64,000 bases of DNA from Rhizobium glycinendophyticum (lineage in GTDB: Bacteria; Pseudomonadota; Alphaproteobacteria; Rhizobiales; Rhizobiaceae), in the NCBI RefSeq assembly GCF_006443685.1, contig NZ_VFYP01000001.1:1674001-1738000 (forward strand), written 5' to 3'. The position numbers and the translations under genes are program-made. Below are positions 15,014 through 25,193 of this stretch, one piece after another. The stretch's first letter is position 1; each line of letters opens with the position of its first letter. The notes under the pieces were generated by a model. That model made no database searches and was not told where the DNA came from. It was given only the letters and a program-made list of their open reading frames with translations.

Positions 15014-15322
15014 ATGAATAAGATCCGCAAGGGCGACAACGTCGTCGTACTCTCCGGCAAGGACAAGGGCCGCACTGGCGAAGTCCTCCAGGTTCTGCCG
15101 AAGGAAGATCGCGCCGTAGTGCGTGGTATCAACATGGTGAAGCGCCATCAGCGTCAGACACAGACGCAGGAAGCCGGCATCATCAACAAGGAAGCATCCA
15201 TTCACCTGTCCAACATTGCCATCGTCGGCAAGGATGGCAAGCCGACCCGCGTTGGCTTCCAGGTCGTAGACGGCAAGAAGGTGCGTGTGGCCAAGCGTTC
15301 GGGAGATGTCATCGATGGCTGA
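15014..15322 (+). CDS. rplX: 50S ribosomal protein L24
   Basis: L24, 102 residues, is an assembly-initiator protein of the 50S subunit. The KOW motif [20 protein letters not shown] is at the N-terminus. Its last eight bases overlap the start of rplE, so the two are probably translationally coupled. Confidence 0.97.
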   Translation: MNKIRKGDNVVVLSGKDKGRTGEVLQVLPKEDRAVVRGINMVKRHQRQTQTQEAGIINKEASIHLSNIAIVGKDGKPTRVGFQVVDGKKVRVAKRSGDVIDG

Positions 15323-15872
15323 GGCAAAGTATGAGCCGCGGCTCAAGACCGAGTATGTAACGCGCATTCGTGCAGCGCTGCAGGAGCAGTTCTCGTTCTC
15401 GAACGAGATGCAGATCCCGAAGCTCGACAAGATCGTCATCAACATGGGCGTGGGTGAGGCAACTGCCGATTCCAAAAAGCCTTCTGTTGCAGCTGCCGAT
15501 CTTGCAGCGATCGCCGGCCAGAAGCCGGTCATCACCAAGGCTCGCAACTCGATCGCAGGCTTCAAGGTCCGTGAAAACATGCCGATCGGCGCAAAGGTTA
15601 CCCTTCGCGGCGCACGCATGTACGAATTCCTGGACCGCCTGATCAACATCGCGCTTCCGCGCGTTCGCGACTTCCGGGGCCTGAACCCGAAAAGCTTTGA
15701 CGGCCGTGGCAACTTCGCCATGGGCATCAAGGAGCACATTGTGTTCCCTGAGATCAACTACGACAAGGTTGATCAGATGTGGGGCATGGACATCATCGTT
15801 TGCACGACGGCAAACACGGACGACGAAGCTCGGGCTCTTCTGAAAGAGTTCAACTTCCCGTTCCGCACGTAA
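15315..15872 (+). CDS. rplE: 50S ribosomal protein L5
   Basis: L5, 185 residues, binds 5S rRNA and contacts P-site tRNA. The ATG at 15315 gives [14 protein letters not shown]; the longer frame from 15285 would run further into rplX. The signature [13 protein letters not shown] is at about 36-48, and the conserved [18 protein letters not shown] follows. Confidence 0.97.
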   Translation: MAEAKYEPRLKTEYVTRIRAALQEQFSFSNEMQIPKLDKIVINMGVGEATADSKKPSVAAADLAAIAGQKPVITKARNSIAGFKVRENMPIGAKVTLRGARMYEFLDRLINIALPRVRDFRGLNPKSFDGRGNFAMGIKEHIVFPEINYDKVDQMWGMDIIVCTTANTDDEARALLKEFNFPFRT

Positions 15873-15905
15873 CCGTAACGACGAGCGTAGAAGAGGAACT
15901 TCCAT

Positions 15906-16211
15906 ATGGCGAAGACAAGCGCAGTTGAAAAGAACAAGCGCCGCCGCAAGTTGGTCGGTCAGCACGCCGCTAAGCGGGCCGCGCTGAAGGCGATCATTAT
16001 GAACCAGTCGCTCTCGATTGAAGAACGGTTCAAGGCAACCTTGAAGCTGGCAGATCTGCCGCGCGATGGTTCCAAGACCCGTGTCCGCAACCGTTGCGAA
16101 GTGACCGGCCGTCCGCGTGCGTTCTATCGCAAGCTCGGCATGTCCCGTATCGCACTCCGCGACCTCGGCAATTCCGGCAAGGTGCCGGGCATTGTCAAGT
16201 CGAGCTGGTAA
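15906..16211 (+). CDS. rpsN: 30S ribosomal protein S14, zinc-free form
   Basis: S14, 101 residues, is a 30S head protein. This is the long form without the paired CxxC zinc sites; only one cysteine lies in the motif [18 protein letters not shown]. It can therefore work under zinc limitation. It lies between rplE and rpsH as usual, with 12 bp to rpsH. Confidence 0.97.
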   Translation: MAKTSAVEKNKRRRKLVGQHAAKRAALKAIIMNQSLSIEERFKATLKLADLPRDGSKTRVRNRCEVTGRPRAFYRKLGMSRIALRDLGNSGKVPGIVKSSW

Positions 16212-16223
16212 GGAGACGCGCAA

Positions 16224-16622
16224 ATGACGATGACTGATCCGTTGGGCGATATGCTCACCCGCATCCGCAATGGCGCCGCACGCCGCAAGAGCTCGGTTAA
16301 CACCCCGGCCTCGAACCTGCGCGCCCGCGTTCTCGACGTTCTGCAGGCCGAAGGTTACATCCGCGGCTACAGCCAGGTCGATTACGGCAATGGCAAGTCC
16401 GAGCTCACGATCGAACTGAAGTACTACGAAGGTGCTTCGGTCATTCGCGAAATCGGCCGTGTCTCCAAGCCGGGCCGCCGAGTTTATGTCTCGGTTAAGT
16501 CCATCCCGCAGGTCGCGAACGGCCTCGGCATCACCATCCTTTCGACTCCGAAGGGTGTGATGGCCGATCACCAGGCTCGCGAACAGAACGTTGGTGGTGA
16601 GGTTCTCTGCTCTGTCTTCTAA
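16224..16622 (+). CDS. rpsH: 30S ribosomal protein S8
   Basis: S8, 132 residues, binds the 16S rRNA central domain. In E. coli it represses the spc operon at a site near rplE; no such site was identified here. The start [18 protein letters not shown] is typical, with a second in-frame ATG two codons later. It ends in EVLCSVF, the expected C-terminus. Confidence 0.97.
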   Translation: MTMTDPLGDMLTRIRNGAARRKSSVNTPASNLRARVLDVLQAEGYIRGYSQVDYGNGKSELTIELKYYEGASVIREIGRVSKPGRRVYVSVKSIPQVANGLGITILSTPKGVMADHQAREQNVGGEVLCSVF

Positions 16623-16666
16623 GACAGCGCAGGGGAACTCCATAGCGAACAGACAGGATAAAAACT

Positions 16667-17200
16667 ATGTCTCGTATCGGTAAAAAGCCCGTTCCGGTTC
16701 CGGCTGGCGTGACCGCCACTGTCGAAGGCCAGAAGGTCTCCGTCAAGGGCCCGAAGGGTGAACTCTTCTTCGTCGCGAATGACGAAATCTCCGTGAAGCT
16801 CGAAGACAACGCTGTTGTCGTACAGCCGGTCAACAACTCCAAGGACGCTCGTTCCAAGTGGGGCATGTCCCGCACGATGGTCGAGAACATCCTGAAGGGT
16901 GTCAAGGACGGTTACGAGCGTAAGCTCGAAATCAACGGCGTCGGTTACCGCGCGTCGCTGCAGGGCAAGAACCTGCAGCTGGCCCTCGGCTTCAGCCATG
17001 ACGTCGTCTATGAGCCGCCGGTTGGCATCACCATTGCTGTTCCGAAGCCGACCGAAATCGTCGTGTCCGGCATCAACAAGCAGCAGGTCGGTCAGGTCGC
17101 CGCCGAGATCCGCGAATATCGCGGTCCGGAGCCCTACAAGGGCAAGGGCGTCAAGTATGCCGAAGAGCGGATCGTCCGCAAAGAAGGCAAGAAGAAGTAA
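16667..17200 (+). CDS. rplF: 50S ribosomal protein L6
   Basis: L6, 177 residues, lies near the sarcin-ricin loop and the GTPase centre. It starts [15 protein letters not shown] and has the two-fold L6 repeat; the second half carries the signature [14 protein letters not shown]. The gap to rplR is 12 bp. Confidence 0.97.
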   Translation: MSRIGKKPVPVPAGVTATVEGQKVSVKGPKGELFFVANDEISVKLEDNAVVVQPVNNSKDARSKWGMSRTMVENILKGVKDGYERKLEINGVGYRASLQGKNLQLALGFSHDVVYEPPVGITIAVPKPTEIVVSGINKQQVGQVAAEIREYRGPEPYKGKGVKYAEERIVRKEGKKK

Positions 17201-17212
17201 GGATCGCGCGAA

Positions 17213-17575
17213 ATGGCAAGCAGAAAAGAAGCACTTGTTCGCCGTGCGAACCGCGTACGGCGTCAGATCAAGGCGGTGGCCAATGGCCGTCCGCGTCTGT
17301 CGGTACATCGCTCTTCGAAGAACATCTACGCTCAGATCATCGACGATGTCGCTGGCAAGACCCTTGCGGCTGCCTCGACCCTCGATGGTGGCCTGAAGGC
17401 GGAGCTCAAGACCGGCGCCGACACCGCAGCAGCAGCTGCCGTCGGCAAGCTGGTTGCCGAGCGCGCAACCAAGGCTGGCGTCAAGGAAGTTGTCTTCGAT
17501 CGTGGCGCCTACATCTATCACGGCCGCATCAAGGCCCTGGCAGAAGCTGCCCGCGAAGGCGGTCTCTCCTTCTGA
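17213..17575 (+). CDS. rplR: 50S ribosomal protein L18
   Basis: L18, 120 residues, binds 5S rRNA together with L5 and L25. The basic N-terminus [20 protein letters not shown] and the C-terminal [24 protein letters not shown] are diagnostic. A 142-bp gap with a hairpin follows before rpsE. Confidence 0.97.
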   Translation: MASRKEALVRRANRVRRQIKAVANGRPRLSVHRSSKNIYAQIIDDVAGKTLAAASTLDGGLKAELKTGADTAAAAAVGKLVAERATKAGVKEVVFDRGAYIYHGRIKALAEAAREGGLSF

Positions 17576-17582
17576 TCAAATT

Positions 17583-17608
17583 TCCGCCCGGGCTTGCGTC
17601 CGGGCGGA
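17583..17608 (+). other. Hairpin in the rplR-rpsE gap
   Basis: TCCGCCCGG (17583-17591) and CCGGGCGGA (17600-17608) form a perfect 9-bp stem with an 8-nt loop. It is followed only by TTTCC, so it is a weak terminator or a processing or pausing element inside the spc cluster. Confidence 0.55.
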
Positions 17609-17717
17609 TTTCCGGCTTAAACGCCGGTCACACCGGATTCCACCTTGACCCGCAAGGGCAGGGTGGAACTTTGCGTAATCTGCCGATTGCACCCGGAAAA
17701 GAAAAAGGAAAAGGACA

Positions 17718-18287
17718 ATGGCACAAGAAAAGCGTGGTTCGCGCGATGATCGCCAGAACCGTGAAGAGCGCGATAGCGAATTTGTCGACAAGCTGGTCGC
17801 CATCAATCGCGTCGCCAAGGTAGTTAAGGGCGGCCGTCGCTTCGGCTTCGCAGCCCTCGTCGTCGTCGGCGACCAGAAGGGCCGCGTTGGCTTCGGTCAT
17901 GGCAAGGCACGTGAAGTGCCGGAAGCCATCCGCAAGGCAACCGAGGCCGCCAAGCGCGAACTGATCTTCGTTCCGCTGCGTGACGGTCGTACCCTGCATC
18001 ACGACGTCAACGGCCGTCATGGCGCCGGCAAGGTTCTGCTGCGCGCTGCCAAGGCCGGTACCGGTATCATCGCCGGTGGTCCGATGCGCGCCGTGTTCGA
18101 AACGCTCGGCATGCACGACGTCGTCGCCAAGTCGACCGGTTCGTCGAACCCCTACAACATGGTTCGCGCGACTTTCGACGCCCTGAAGTCTCAGGTTCAT
18201 CCGAAGGACATCGCTGCTCAGCGTGGCCTGAAGTATGCTACCCTCCAGGCTCGCCGCGCTGCCTCTGGCAACGCTGCTGACGAATAA
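17718..18287 (+). CDS. rpsE: 30S ribosomal protein S5
   Basis: S5, 189 residues, contributes to decoding fidelity and mRNA entry. It has the double-stranded RNA-binding-like N-domain ([20 protein letters not shown]) with the spectinomycin-site loop intact. Residues [17 protein letters not shown] follow. The gap to rpmD is 14 bp. Confidence 0.97.
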   Translation: MAQEKRGSRDDRQNREERDSEFVDKLVAINRVAKVVKGGRRFGFAALVVVGDQKGRVGFGHGKAREVPEAIRKATEAAKRELIFVPLRDGRTLHHDVNGRHGAGKVLLRAAKAGTGIIAGGPMRAVFETLGMHDVVAKSTGSSNPYNMVRATFDALKSQVHPKDIAAQRGLKYATLQARRAASGNAADE

Positions 18288-18301
18288 GAGGAGTCTGATC
18301 C

Positions 18302-18511
18302 ATGGCCAAGGCTACGAAGAAGACTGAAGCAAAGACGATCACGATCGAGCAGATCGGTTCGCCCATTCGCCGTCCGGCAGTCCAGCGCGCAACGCTGGTC
18401 GGTCTGGGCCTCAACAAGATGCACCGGGTCCGCACCCTGGAAGATACGCCTTCCGTTCGTGGCATGATCCGTGCTGTCCAGCATCTCGTTCGCGTCGTCG
18501 ACGAGAAGTGA
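18302..18511 (+). CDS. rpmD: 50S ribosomal protein L30
   Basis: L30, 69 residues, is a small 50S protein. A short basic N-terminal extension ([11 protein letters not shown]) precedes the core [40 protein letters not shown] is the family signature. It is followed 16 bp later by rplO. Confidence 0.96.
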   Translation: MAKATKKTEAKTITIEQIGSPIRRPAVQRATLVGLGLNKMHRVRTLEDTPSVRGMIRAVQHLVRVVDEK

Positions 18512-18527
18512 GACGGGGGAAGTCATC

Positions 18528-19007
18528 ATGAAACTGAATGAAATCAAAGACAACGAAGGCGCCTCCAAGGACCGTATCCGCGTAGGTCGCGGTATCGGTT
18601 CCGGCAAGGGCAAGACCGGTGGTCGCGGTGTGAAGGGTCAGAAGGCTCGTTCGGGCGTTGCCATCAACGGCTTTGAAGGCGGCCAGATGCCGATCTATCG
18701 TCGCCTGCCGAAGCGCGGCTTCAACAACATCTTCGCGTCGGAATACGTCACCGTATCGCTCGGCCGTATCCAGACCGCGATCGATGCCGGCAAGCTCGAC
18801 GCCAAGTCGACGATCGACGCAGCAGCCCTCAAGGCTGCCGGTGTGATCCGTCGTCCGAAGGACGGCGTTCGCATCCTCGCCGACGGCGAGCTGAAGGCGA
18901 AGATCTCGGTCGAAGTCGCCGGCGCCTCCAAGGCTGCTGTCGAGAAGATCGAAAAGGCCGGCGGTTCGGCCAAGCTGCTCGCAGCTGCCGCAGAAGCCGC
19001 TGAATAA
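18528..19007 (+). CDS. rplO: 50S ribosomal protein L15
   Basis: L15, 159 residues, is a late-assembly 50S protein with a long glycine-rich N-terminal extension ([20 protein letters not shown]). The ATG at 18528 gives [16 protein letters not shown] and follows GGGGGAAG. The longer opening from 18471 runs inside rpmD. A strong hairpin terminator follows. Confidence 0.97.
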   Translation: MKLNEIKDNEGASKDRIRVGRGIGSGKGKTGGRGVKGQKARSGVAINGFEGGQMPIYRRLPKRGFNNIFASEYVTVSLGRIQTAIDAGKLDAKSTIDAAALKAAGVIRRPKDGVRILADGELKAKISVEVAGASKAAVEKIEKAGGSAKLLAAAAEAAE

Positions 19008-19018
19008 GTGACGAAACG

Positions 19019-19050
19019 ATCGCCCGGGGTGCTTCACACCGGGCGATTTT
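19019..19050 (+). terminator. Terminator between rplO and secY
   Basis: ATCGCCCGG (19019-19027) and CCGGGCGAT (19039-19047), the last base starting a run of four T. The secY start is 195 bp further on, so secY-adk may have its own promoter or depend on read-through. Confidence 0.8.
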
Positions 19051-19244
19051 GCTCCCATATGTGAGCCTCACGATCCCAGGACGGAATGGACGTCGTTTCG
19101 TCTTCCGGGTCATCTGGAAAACAAGGGTGTGAGGCATGCGGTTGCTCGCCAACTTCTCCCCGCGCCCTGTTTTCTGAAAGAACAGTTTGAACGAACAGCC
19201 TGCGGCCGCGACAGTCGCGCCGGTCGAGGTTTGCGGAGAATTTC

Positions 19245-20585
19245 ATGGCTTCTGCAGCGGAACAACTGGCCTCGAACCTCAACTTCTCGACTTTCGCCAA
19301 GGCGGAAGATCTGAAGAAGCGCCTGTGGTTCACTCTGGCCGCATTGCTGGTCTATCGCCTCGGCACGCATATTCCGCTGCCTGGCCTCAATCCCGAAGCC
19401 TATGCGGCGGCCTTCCAAGGCCAGTCCGGCGGCATCCTCGGCCTCTTCAACATGTTCGCGGGCGGCGCTGTCCAGCGCATGGCGATCTTTGCCCTCGGCA
19501 TCATGCCATATATCTCTGCCTCGATCATCGTGCAGCTGATGACCTCGGTCGTGCCCGCGCTTGAGAACCTCAAGAAAGAGGGCGAGCAGGGCCGCAAGAT
19601 CATCAACCAGTACACCCGCTACGGCACTGTGCTGCTCGGCGCCCTACAGGCTTATGGCATTGCAGTCGGTCTGGAATCGGGGCAGGGCATCGTCGTCGAG
19701 CCGGGCATCTTCTTCAAGGTTTCGACCGTTCTGACGTTGCTCGGCGGCACCATGTTCCTGATGTGGCTCGGCGAACAGATTACCTCGCGCGGCATCGGCA
19801 ACGGCATTTCGCTGATCATCTTCGCTGGCATCGCAGCAGGGCTGCCGACCGCGATTGCCCACACCCTCGAACTGGGTCGCACCGGCGCCATCTCGACCCT
19901 GCTGATTCTTGCCGTTATCGTCGTCGCCATCGGCGTCATCGGTTTGATCGTCTTCGTCGAGCGTGCCCAGCGCCGCCTGCTGATCCAGTATCCGAAGCGT
20001 CAGGTCGGCAACCGCATGTTCCAGGGCGACACCTCGCACCTGCCGCTGAAGCTCAACACCTCGGGCGTCATCCCGGCAATCTTCGCATCCTCGCTGCTGC
20101 TGTTGCCCGCGACCGCCGCAGGCTTTGCCGGCGGCGCCCAGATGCCCGCCTGGGCAACCACGATCATCGCCTCGCTCAGCCACGGCCAGCCGGTCTACAT
20201 GTTGATGTACGCCGCCCTGATCGCCTTCTTCGCCTTCTTCTACACGGCCATCGTCTTCAACCCGAAGGACACGGCCGACAATCTGAAGAAGCATGGCGGC
20301 TTCATCCCGGGCATCCGCCCCGGTGACCGCACCGCCGAATACATCGATTACGTCCTGACCCGCATCACGGTCATCGGCGCGATCTACCTCGTCTTCGTCT
20401 GCATTCTTCCCGAACTCCTCATCGCACGCACCGGCATTCCATTAGCCCTTGGTGGTACGTCGCTTTTGATTGTTGTCAGCGTCACCCTTGATACTGTAGC
20501 ACAGATCCAGGGACATCTGATCGCCCAGCAATATGAAGGCCTGATCAAGAAGTCGAAGCTGCGTGGAGGAAAGAGGGGACGATGA
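19245..20585 (+). CDS. secY: Preprotein translocase subunit SecY
   Basis: SecY, 446 residues, is the channel of the Sec translocon in the inner membrane and has ten membrane spans. It starts [20 protein letters not shown] after CGGAGAAT. Conserved elements include the plug region after [18 protein letters not shown] and the cytosolic loop [23 protein letters not shown]. The C-terminal tail is basic ([11 protein letters not shown]). The adk start overlaps its stop by four bases. Confidence 0.98.
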   Translation: MASAAEQLASNLNFSTFAKAEDLKKRLWFTLAALLVYRLGTHIPLPGLNPEAYAAAFQGQSGGILGLFNMFAGGAVQRMAIFALGIMPYISASIIVQLMTSVVPALENLKKEGEQGRKIINQYTRYGTVLLGALQAYGIAVGLESGQGIVVEPGIFFKVSTVLTLLGGTMFLMWLGEQITSRGIGNGISLIIFAGIAAGLPTAIAHTLELGRTGAISTLLILAVIVVAIGVIGLIVFVERAQRRLLIQYPKRQVGNRMFQGDTSHLPLKLNTSGVIPAIFASSLLLLPATAAGFAGGAQMPAWATTIIASLSHGQPVYMLMYAALIAFFAFFYTAIVFNPKDTADNLKKHGGFIPGIRPGDRTAEYIDYVLTRITVIGAIYLVFVCILPELLIARTGIPLALGGTSLLIVVSVTLDTVAQIQGHLIAQQYEGLIKKSKLRGGKRGR

Positions 20586-21232
20586 GACTGATTCTGTTAG
20601 GACCGCCGGGCGCGGGTAAGGGGACCCAGGCCCAGCGGATCGTGGAGAAGCACGGCATCCCGCAGCTCTCCACCGGTGACATGCTGCGTGCCGCGGTTTC
20701 CGCCGGCACGGAGGTTGGAAAGCGCGCCAAGGCCGTCATGGACGCCGGCAAGCTGGTTTCCGACGACATCGTCATCGCCATCGTGTCCGAACGCATCGAT
20801 GCGCCTGACTGCGCCAACGGCTTCATTCTCGATGGCTTCCCGCGCACGCTGGTTCAGGCGGATGCGACCGAAGCCATGCTGTCGGGTAAAAAGATCGAGC
20901 TGTCGGCCGTGATCGAGATTCGCGTCGACGACGAGATCCTGGCCGATCGCATCGCCGGCCGTTACACCTGCGCCAACTGCGGCGCTGGCTACCACGACGA
21001 AAACCTGAAGCCGAAGGTGGAAGGGGTCTGCGACAAGTGTGGTTCCACGCATTTCAAGCGCCGTCCCGACGACAACAGGGAGACGGTCCGCACCCGCCTC
21101 CAGGCTTATTACAAGGAAACCTCGCCGCTGATCGGCTATTACCACGCCAAGGGTAAGCTGCATTCGGTGGACGGCATGGGCGAGATCGATGCCGTCACGG
21201 CCGAGATTGAAGCCATTCTCGCCCGGGTCTGA
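20582..21232 (+). CDS. adk: Adenylate kinase with zinc-type LID
   Basis: Adenylate kinase, 216 residues, converts ATP and AMP to two ADP. The P-loop GPPGAGKGT is at 7-15, and the lid carries four cysteines (C130, C133, C150, C153), so this is the long, zinc-stabilised form. FILDGFPRT holds the usual aspartate and arginine. It is coupled to secY by an ATGA overlap, the normal alphaproteobacterial arrangement. Confidence 0.97.
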   Translation: MRLILLGPPGAGKGTQAQRIVEKHGIPQLSTGDMLRAAVSAGTEVGKRAKAVMDAGKLVSDDIVIAIVSERIDAPDCANGFILDGFPRTLVQADATEAMLSGKKIELSAVIEIRVDDEILADRIAGRYTCANCGAGYHDENLKPKVEGVCDKCGSTHFKRRPDDNRETVRTRLQAYYKETSPLIGYYHAKGKLHSVDGMGEIDAVTAEIEAILARV

Positions 21233-21362
21233 CCCGAGCGGTTCCAAGAATCTTCGTGGGATCGGTTGCTTTTGTCGACTGATTCCGCTAAAGACCGCGC
21301 CAACTCGCGACATGACTGCGATCGGCGCGTTCTTCCTGCGACGGAAGACGGGTTCGATCGTT

Positions 21363-21390
21363 TTGACGTGTTGAGAACCCGATTTGTAAT
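21363..21390 (+). promoter_or_regulatory. Promoter upstream of rpsM
   Basis: TTGACG (21363-21368), a 16-nt spacer, then TGTAAT (21385-21390): five of six matches in each box to the general consensus. It lies 70 bp before rpsM in a 227-bp gap and would drive rpsM-rpsK-rpoA-rplQ independently of secY-adk. Confidence 0.55.
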
Positions 21391-21459
21391 TGCGGCTCAT
21401 TCGGGCCGTGTAACGAGACACCACTTGCCGGATGGCAACTGGAAGCAAGGAGAATAGGC

Positions 21460-21828
21460 GTGGCACGTATCGCTGGCGTCAACATCCCGACTGCGAAGCG
21501 CGTTGTTATTGCGCTGACCTATATTCACGGGATCGGACCGAAGTTTGCACAGGAAATCATGGAAAAGGTCGGCCTGCCCGCTGAAAAGCGCGTACACCAG
21601 CTGACCGACGCCGAAGTTCTGGCCATCCGCGAAACCATCGACCGCGACTATCAGGTCGAAGGCGATCTTCGTCGCGATACCGCGATGAACATCAAGCGTC
21701 TGATGGACCTCGGCTGCTACCGCGGCCTGCGTCATCGTCGCGGCCTGCCGGTTCGCGGTCAGCGCACGCACACCAACGCCCGCACCCGCAAGGGTCCGGC
21801 GAAGGCGATCGCTGGTAAGAAGAAGTAA
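21460..21828 (+). CDS. rpsM: 30S ribosomal protein S13
   Basis: S13, 122 residues, forms intersubunit bridges and contacts P-site tRNA. The start codon is GTG, preceded by a good AAGGAG seven bases upstream, giving [19 protein letters not shown]. The C-terminal basic tail [23 protein letters not shown] is complete. It opens the alpha cluster; rpmJ, which sits nearby in E. coli, is absent here. Confidence 0.97.
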   Translation: MARIAGVNIPTAKRVVIALTYIHGIGPKFAQEIMEKVGLPAEKRVHQLTDAEVLAIRETIDRDYQVEGDLRRDTAMNIKRLMDLGCYRGLRHRRGLPVRGQRTHTNARTRKGPAKAIAGKKK

Positions 21829-21850
21829 TTTTTCGCGGCATTCGGAAAAG

Positions 21851-21886
21851 GGCAGTGGGCGTCAGGGTGACCTGGTGCCCACTGCC
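21851..21886 (+). other. GTGA-capped hairpin between rpsM and rpsK
   Basis: GGCAGTGGGC (21851-21860) pairs perfectly with GCCCACTGCC (21877-21886). After a symmetrical GT/GT internal loop, CAGG (21863-21866) pairs with CCTG (21871-21874) around a GTGA tetraloop of the GNRA class. No T-run follows, so this is a stable RNA structure rather than a terminator. Confidence 0.6.
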
Positions 21887-21957
21887 TTCATCCTATTGCC
21901 TCGATTGGTGTAGCCGCTGGCATTACGGCGGTGCTTAGATCAACTGAAAGGAAGACC

Positions 21958-22347
21958 ATGGCCAAGGAAGCCACACGCGTTCGCCGTCGCGAACGTAAAA
22001 ACATTTCGTCGGGCGTTGCTCACGTTAACTCGACCTTCAACAACACGATGATCACCATCACCGACGCACAGGGCAACGCCATTGCCTGGTCGTCTGCTGG
22101 TGCCAAGGGCTTCAAGGGTTCGCGTAAGTCGACCCCGTTTGCTGCCCAGATCGCTGCTGAAGACTGCGCCAAGAAGGCCCAGGAACACGGCATGAAGTCG
22201 CTGGAAGTGGAAGTCTGCGGTCCGGGTTCGGGTCGTGAATCCGCTCTGCGCGCCCTCCAGGCTGCCGGCTTCATGATCACGTCCATCCGCGACGTGACCC
22301 CGATCCCGCACAATGGCTGCCGTCCGCGCAAGAAGCGTCGCGTCTAA
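21958..22347 (+). CDS. rpsK: 30S ribosomal protein S11
   Basis: S11, 129 residues, lies on the 30S platform near the Shine-Dalgarno helix. The ATG at 21958 gives [20 protein letters not shown] after GAAAGGAAG. The conserved [19 protein letters not shown] and the C-terminal [13 protein letters not shown] are present. A mismatched hairpin lies in the gap to rpoA. Confidence 0.97.
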   Translation: MAKEATRVRRRERKNISSGVAHVNSTFNNTMITITDAQGNAIAWSSAGAKGFKGSRKSTPFAAQIAAEDCAKKAQEHGMKSLEVEVCGPGSGRESALRALQAAGFMITSIRDVTPIPHNGCRPRKKRRV

Positions 22348-22362
22348 TCATTCTTCGTCTTG

Positions 22363-22388
22363 CCGGGCAGGCGTTTTCGCCTTCCCGG
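22363..22388 (+). other. Hairpin between rpsK and rpoA
   Basis: CCGGG (22363-22367) with CCCGG (22384-22388), and inside it AGGCG (22369-22373) with CGCCT (22378-22382), one C-T mismatch, loop TTTT. No T-run follows. It may slow transcription or be a processing site. Confidence 0.45.
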
Positions 22389-22445
22389 TGCTTCTCATAT
22401 TCGGCCGTCACGATTGAATGGTGATGGCGAACGGAAGGTAAAATC

Positions 22446-23456
22446 ATGATTCAGAAGAATTGGCAGGAACTGATCAAGCCGAACAAGGTGGAATTTTCCT
22501 CCTCCGGCCGCACCAAGGCGACCCTCGTCGCCGAGCCGCTCGAGCGTGGCTTCGGCCTGACGCTCGGCAATGCTCTGCGCCGCGTTCTCCTGTCGTCGCT
22601 TCGTGGTGCAGCGGTTACCGCTGTCCAGATCGACGGCGTTCTGCACGAGTTCTCGTCTATCCCGGGCGTTCGCGAAGATGTCACCGACATCGTCCTGAAC
22701 ATCAAGGAAATCGCCATCAAGATGGACGGCGACGATGCCAAGCGCATGGTTGTCCGCAAGCAGGGTCCGGGCGTTGTTACCGCCGGTGACATCCAGACGG
22801 TCGGCGACATTGAGATCCTGAACCCCAACCATGTCATCTGCACCCTCGATGAAGGCGCAGAAATCCGCATGGAGTTCACGGTCAACAACGGCAAGGGCTA
22901 CGTCCCGGCCGAGCGTAACCGCGCGGAAGATGCACCGATCGGCTTGATCCCGGTCGACAGCCTCTACTCGCCGGTCAAGAAGGTGTCCTACAAGGTGGAA
23001 AACACCCGCGAAGGACAGGTTCTCGACTATGACAAGCTGCTGATGACCATCGAAACCGATGGTTCGGTCACCGGTGAAGATGCAGTTGCTTTCGCAGCCC
23101 GCATTCTCCAGGATCAGCTCGGCGTCTTCGTCAACTTCGACGAGCCGCAGAAGGAAGTCGAAGAAGAGTCGGTCACCGAACTCGCCTTCAACCCGGCTCT
23201 GCTCAAGAAGGTCGACGAACTGGAGCTTTCGGTCCGTTCGGCGAACTGCCTGAAGAACGACAACATTGTCTACATCGGCGATCTGATCCAGAAGACCGAG
23301 GCAGAAATGCTGCGCACGCCGAACTTCGGTCGCAAGTCGCTCAACGAAATCAAGGAAGTTCTCGCTTCCATGGGCCTGCACCTCGGTATGGAAGTACCGG
23401 CATGGCCGCCCGAGAACATCGAAGATCTCGCGAAGCGTTACGAAGACCAGTATTAA
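22446..23456 (+). CDS. rpoA: RNA polymerase alpha subunit
   Basis: The alpha subunit, 336 residues, dimerises to start core assembly and contacts promoters and activators. The N-terminal domain carries [20 protein letters not shown] at about 35-54. A linker near 235-250 leads to the C-terminal DNA-binding domain with the helix-hairpin-helix [28 protein letters not shown] 116-bp gap with a short hairpin separates it from rplQ. Confidence 0.98.
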   Translation: MIQKNWQELIKPNKVEFSSSGRTKATLVAEPLERGFGLTLGNALRRVLLSSLRGAAVTAVQIDGVLHEFSSIPGVREDVTDIVLNIKEIAIKMDGDDAKRMVVRKQGPGVVTAGDIQTVGDIEILNPNHVICTLDEGAEIRMEFTVNNGKGYVPAERNRAEDAPIGLIPVDSLYSPVKKVSYKVENTREGQVLDYDKLLMTIETDGSVTGEDAVAFAARILQDQLGVFVNFDEPQKEVEEESVTELAFNPALLKKVDELELSVRSANCLKNDNIVYIGDLIQKTEAEMLRTPNFGRKSLNEIKEVLASMGLHLGMEVPAWPPENIEDLAKRYEDQY

Positions 23457-23464
23457 TAACAGTG

Positions 23465-23487
23465 AAGGCAGCCTCTAAATCTGCCTT
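23465..23487 (+). other. Short hairpin after rpoA
   Basis: AAGGCAG (23465-23471) pairs with CTGCCTT (23481-23487), loop of nine, followed by TCCCC. The decamer GGCAGCCTCT recurs at about 23531 before rplQ. This is probably a weak pause or partial terminator. Confidence 0.4.
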
Positions 23488-23572
23488 TCCCCGTCAAACT
23501 GCGGGCGAATGCCCGTATGTGTCAGGAAACGGCAGCCTCTGAGACAGAGCCTGCACTTAAAGGAGAATAGCC

Positions 23573-23995
23573 ATGCGCCACCAGAAAGCCGGCCGCAAGC
23601 TGAACCGTACCGCCAGCCACCGTAAGGCGATGTTCGCCAACATGGCGGCTTCGCTCATCCTGCATGAGCAGATCGTCACCACCCTGCCGAAGGCGAAGGA
23701 AATTCGCCCGATCGTCGAAAAGCTCGTCACCCTCGGCAAGCGCGGCGACCTGCATGCTCGCCGTCAGGCGATCTCGCAGATCCGCGACGTCTCCGTCGTT
23801 GCCAAGCTGTTCGACGCCATCGCAACGCGTTACGCCACCCGCAACGGCGGCTACCTGCGCATCATGAAGGCCGGTTTCCGCCAGGGCGACAACGCCGCCA
23901 TGGCCGTCATCGAGTTCGTTGAACGCGATGTCGACGCCAAGGGCGCAGCTGACAAGGCCCGCGTCGCCGCTGAAGCCGAAGCTGAAGCAGCGTAA
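23573..23995 (+). CDS. rplQ: 50S ribosomal protein L17
   Basis: L17, 140 residues, is a 50S protein at the tunnel exit side. It starts [20 protein letters not shown] after AAAGGAGAA. The C-terminal third is an alanine- and glutamate-rich tail, usual in rhizobia. It is the last ribosomal gene of the block and is followed by the strongest terminator in the window. Confidence 0.97.
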   Translation: MRHQKAGRKLNRTASHRKAMFANMAASLILHEQIVTTLPKAKEIRPIVEKLVTLGKRGDLHARRQAISQIRDVSVVAKLFDAIATRYATRNGGYLRIMKAGFRQGDNAAMAVIEFVERDVDAKGAADKARVAAEAEAEAA

Positions 23996-24019
23996 GTTTC
24001 CTCCCGTAAGGGAAGGATG

Positions 24020-24053
24020 AAAAAAGCCGGGTGAGCGATCACCCGGCTTTTTT
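24020..24053. terminator. Bidirectional terminator closing the ribosomal block
   Basis: A perfect 15-bp stem (24020-24034 with 24039-24053) with loop GCGA; the arms are six A, GCCGGGTGA and its complement ending in six T. It works in both directions and ends the alpha cluster. Confidence 0.95.
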
Positions 24054-24174
24054 GCGTTGGTTGCGTGGGTTTCTTGATCAAGCCGCGAGACCGTGAGCCA
24101 CCGGCTCGTCGCTCCGCCAAAGATGGAACAACCGGCATCTCCCGGTGTTTGCAAAACGGCACACAGGAGATTTC

Positions 24175-25083
24175 ATGACGGCCGCAGCCAGCATAGACAG
24201 TTTTGATTGTATCATCATCGGCGGTGGCCCCGCTGGCCTTGTGGCGGCAACCTATCTCGCGCGTTTCCGCCGGAACGTGCTCGTCCTTGACGCAGGCGAA
24301 AGCCGTGCGAAATGGATCCCGCGAACACACAATTGCCCCGGCTTTCCCGACGGCATCAGTGGCGTGGACTTGCTGGACCGTTTGCGGGCGCAGGCCCGGC
24401 GTTATCAGGTGCCGCTCGAAAAGGCGTTGGTAGACCGTGTCGAGGAGAGCGAGGCCGCAGGCTTCGTAGTCACCTTGGGCGAGCGGACTCTCACCGCGCA
24501 TCATATCCTTCTGTCAACCGGCGTCGTCGATCATATCCCCCGCGTGCCTGATGTGGAAGATGCGATCGCCCGCGGCGTGATCCGTCTCTGTCCGGTCTGC
24601 GATGGTTACGAGGTCATCGACCGTCGGGTGGGCGTGCTGGGGTCCGGAAGCCATGCCTTGCGCGAGGCAGGCTTCCTCAAGGCCTTCACCGATGACGTGA
24701 CCATCATCGCCGACAATCCCGCAAGGCTGCGCGAGGAGGCAAGCGAAAACGGGGATACCGGCGCATTCCCGGTCCTGTCTGGTGTCGCTGGCATGCGAGT
24801 GTCTGACGCCGGTTTCGAGGTGACAACAGAGCAGGGGAGGCGTGAGGTCTTCAACAGTGTCTATCCGGCCCTCGGCTGCTCGATCCGCTCGCAACTCGGG
24901 ACAAGTCTCGGCGTCCACCTCGACGATCTCGGCCACATCACGGTGGACAATCATCAGGAAACCTCGAGAAGAGGCATCTACGCAGCCGGCGACGTTGTCC
25001 ACTCGCTCAACCAACTGGCCGTCGGTTTCGGTCAGGCCGCCACGGCAGCAACGGCGATCCACAACCGGTTGAGGGAAGGTTAG
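24175..25083 (+). CDS. Thioredoxin-reductase-like FAD/NAD(P) oxidoreductase
   Basis: A 302-residue flavoprotein of the thioredoxin reductase fold. The ATG at 24175 follows AGGAGA. The FAD motif GGGPAG is at 16-21, a redox CPVC pair at 139-142 (followed by DGYE), a second nucleotide motif GVLGSGSHA near 153-161, and the C-terminal FAD motif GIYAAGDV at 267-274. True thioredoxin reductases have CATC in place of CPVC, so this is a relative whose electron acceptor is unknown. It is a single gene after the ribosomal terminator, convergent with the sigma-factor cluster. Confidence 0.85.
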   Translation: MTAAASIDSFDCIIIGGGPAGLVAATYLARFRRNVLVLDAGESRAKWIPRTHNCPGFPDGISGVDLLDRLRAQARRYQVPLEKALVDRVEESEAAGFVVTLGERTLTAHHILLSTGVVDHIPRVPDVEDAIARGVIRLCPVCDGYEVIDRRVGVLGSGSHALREAGFLKAFTDDVTIIADNPARLREEASENGDTGAFPVLSGVAGMRVSDAGFEVTTEQGRREVFNSVYPALGCSIRSQLGTSLGVHLDDLGHITVDNHQETSRRGIYAAGDVVHSLNQLAVGFGQAATAATAIHNRLREG

Positions 25084-25193
25084 TCCGGCTCCACCGAATC
25101 AGCCACGCGCTCGCCGCGAATGGCAGATGCATTTATGGGGTGGAGCCCAGGCGGCCTTCGCCAGCGTCGTCATGAGCGATCAGAGATCACAGA

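Noticed and set aside
21233..21459. rpmJ (L36) between adk and rpsM
   Set aside because: No short basic frame with the L36 cysteine pattern is present; the gene must lie elsewhere.
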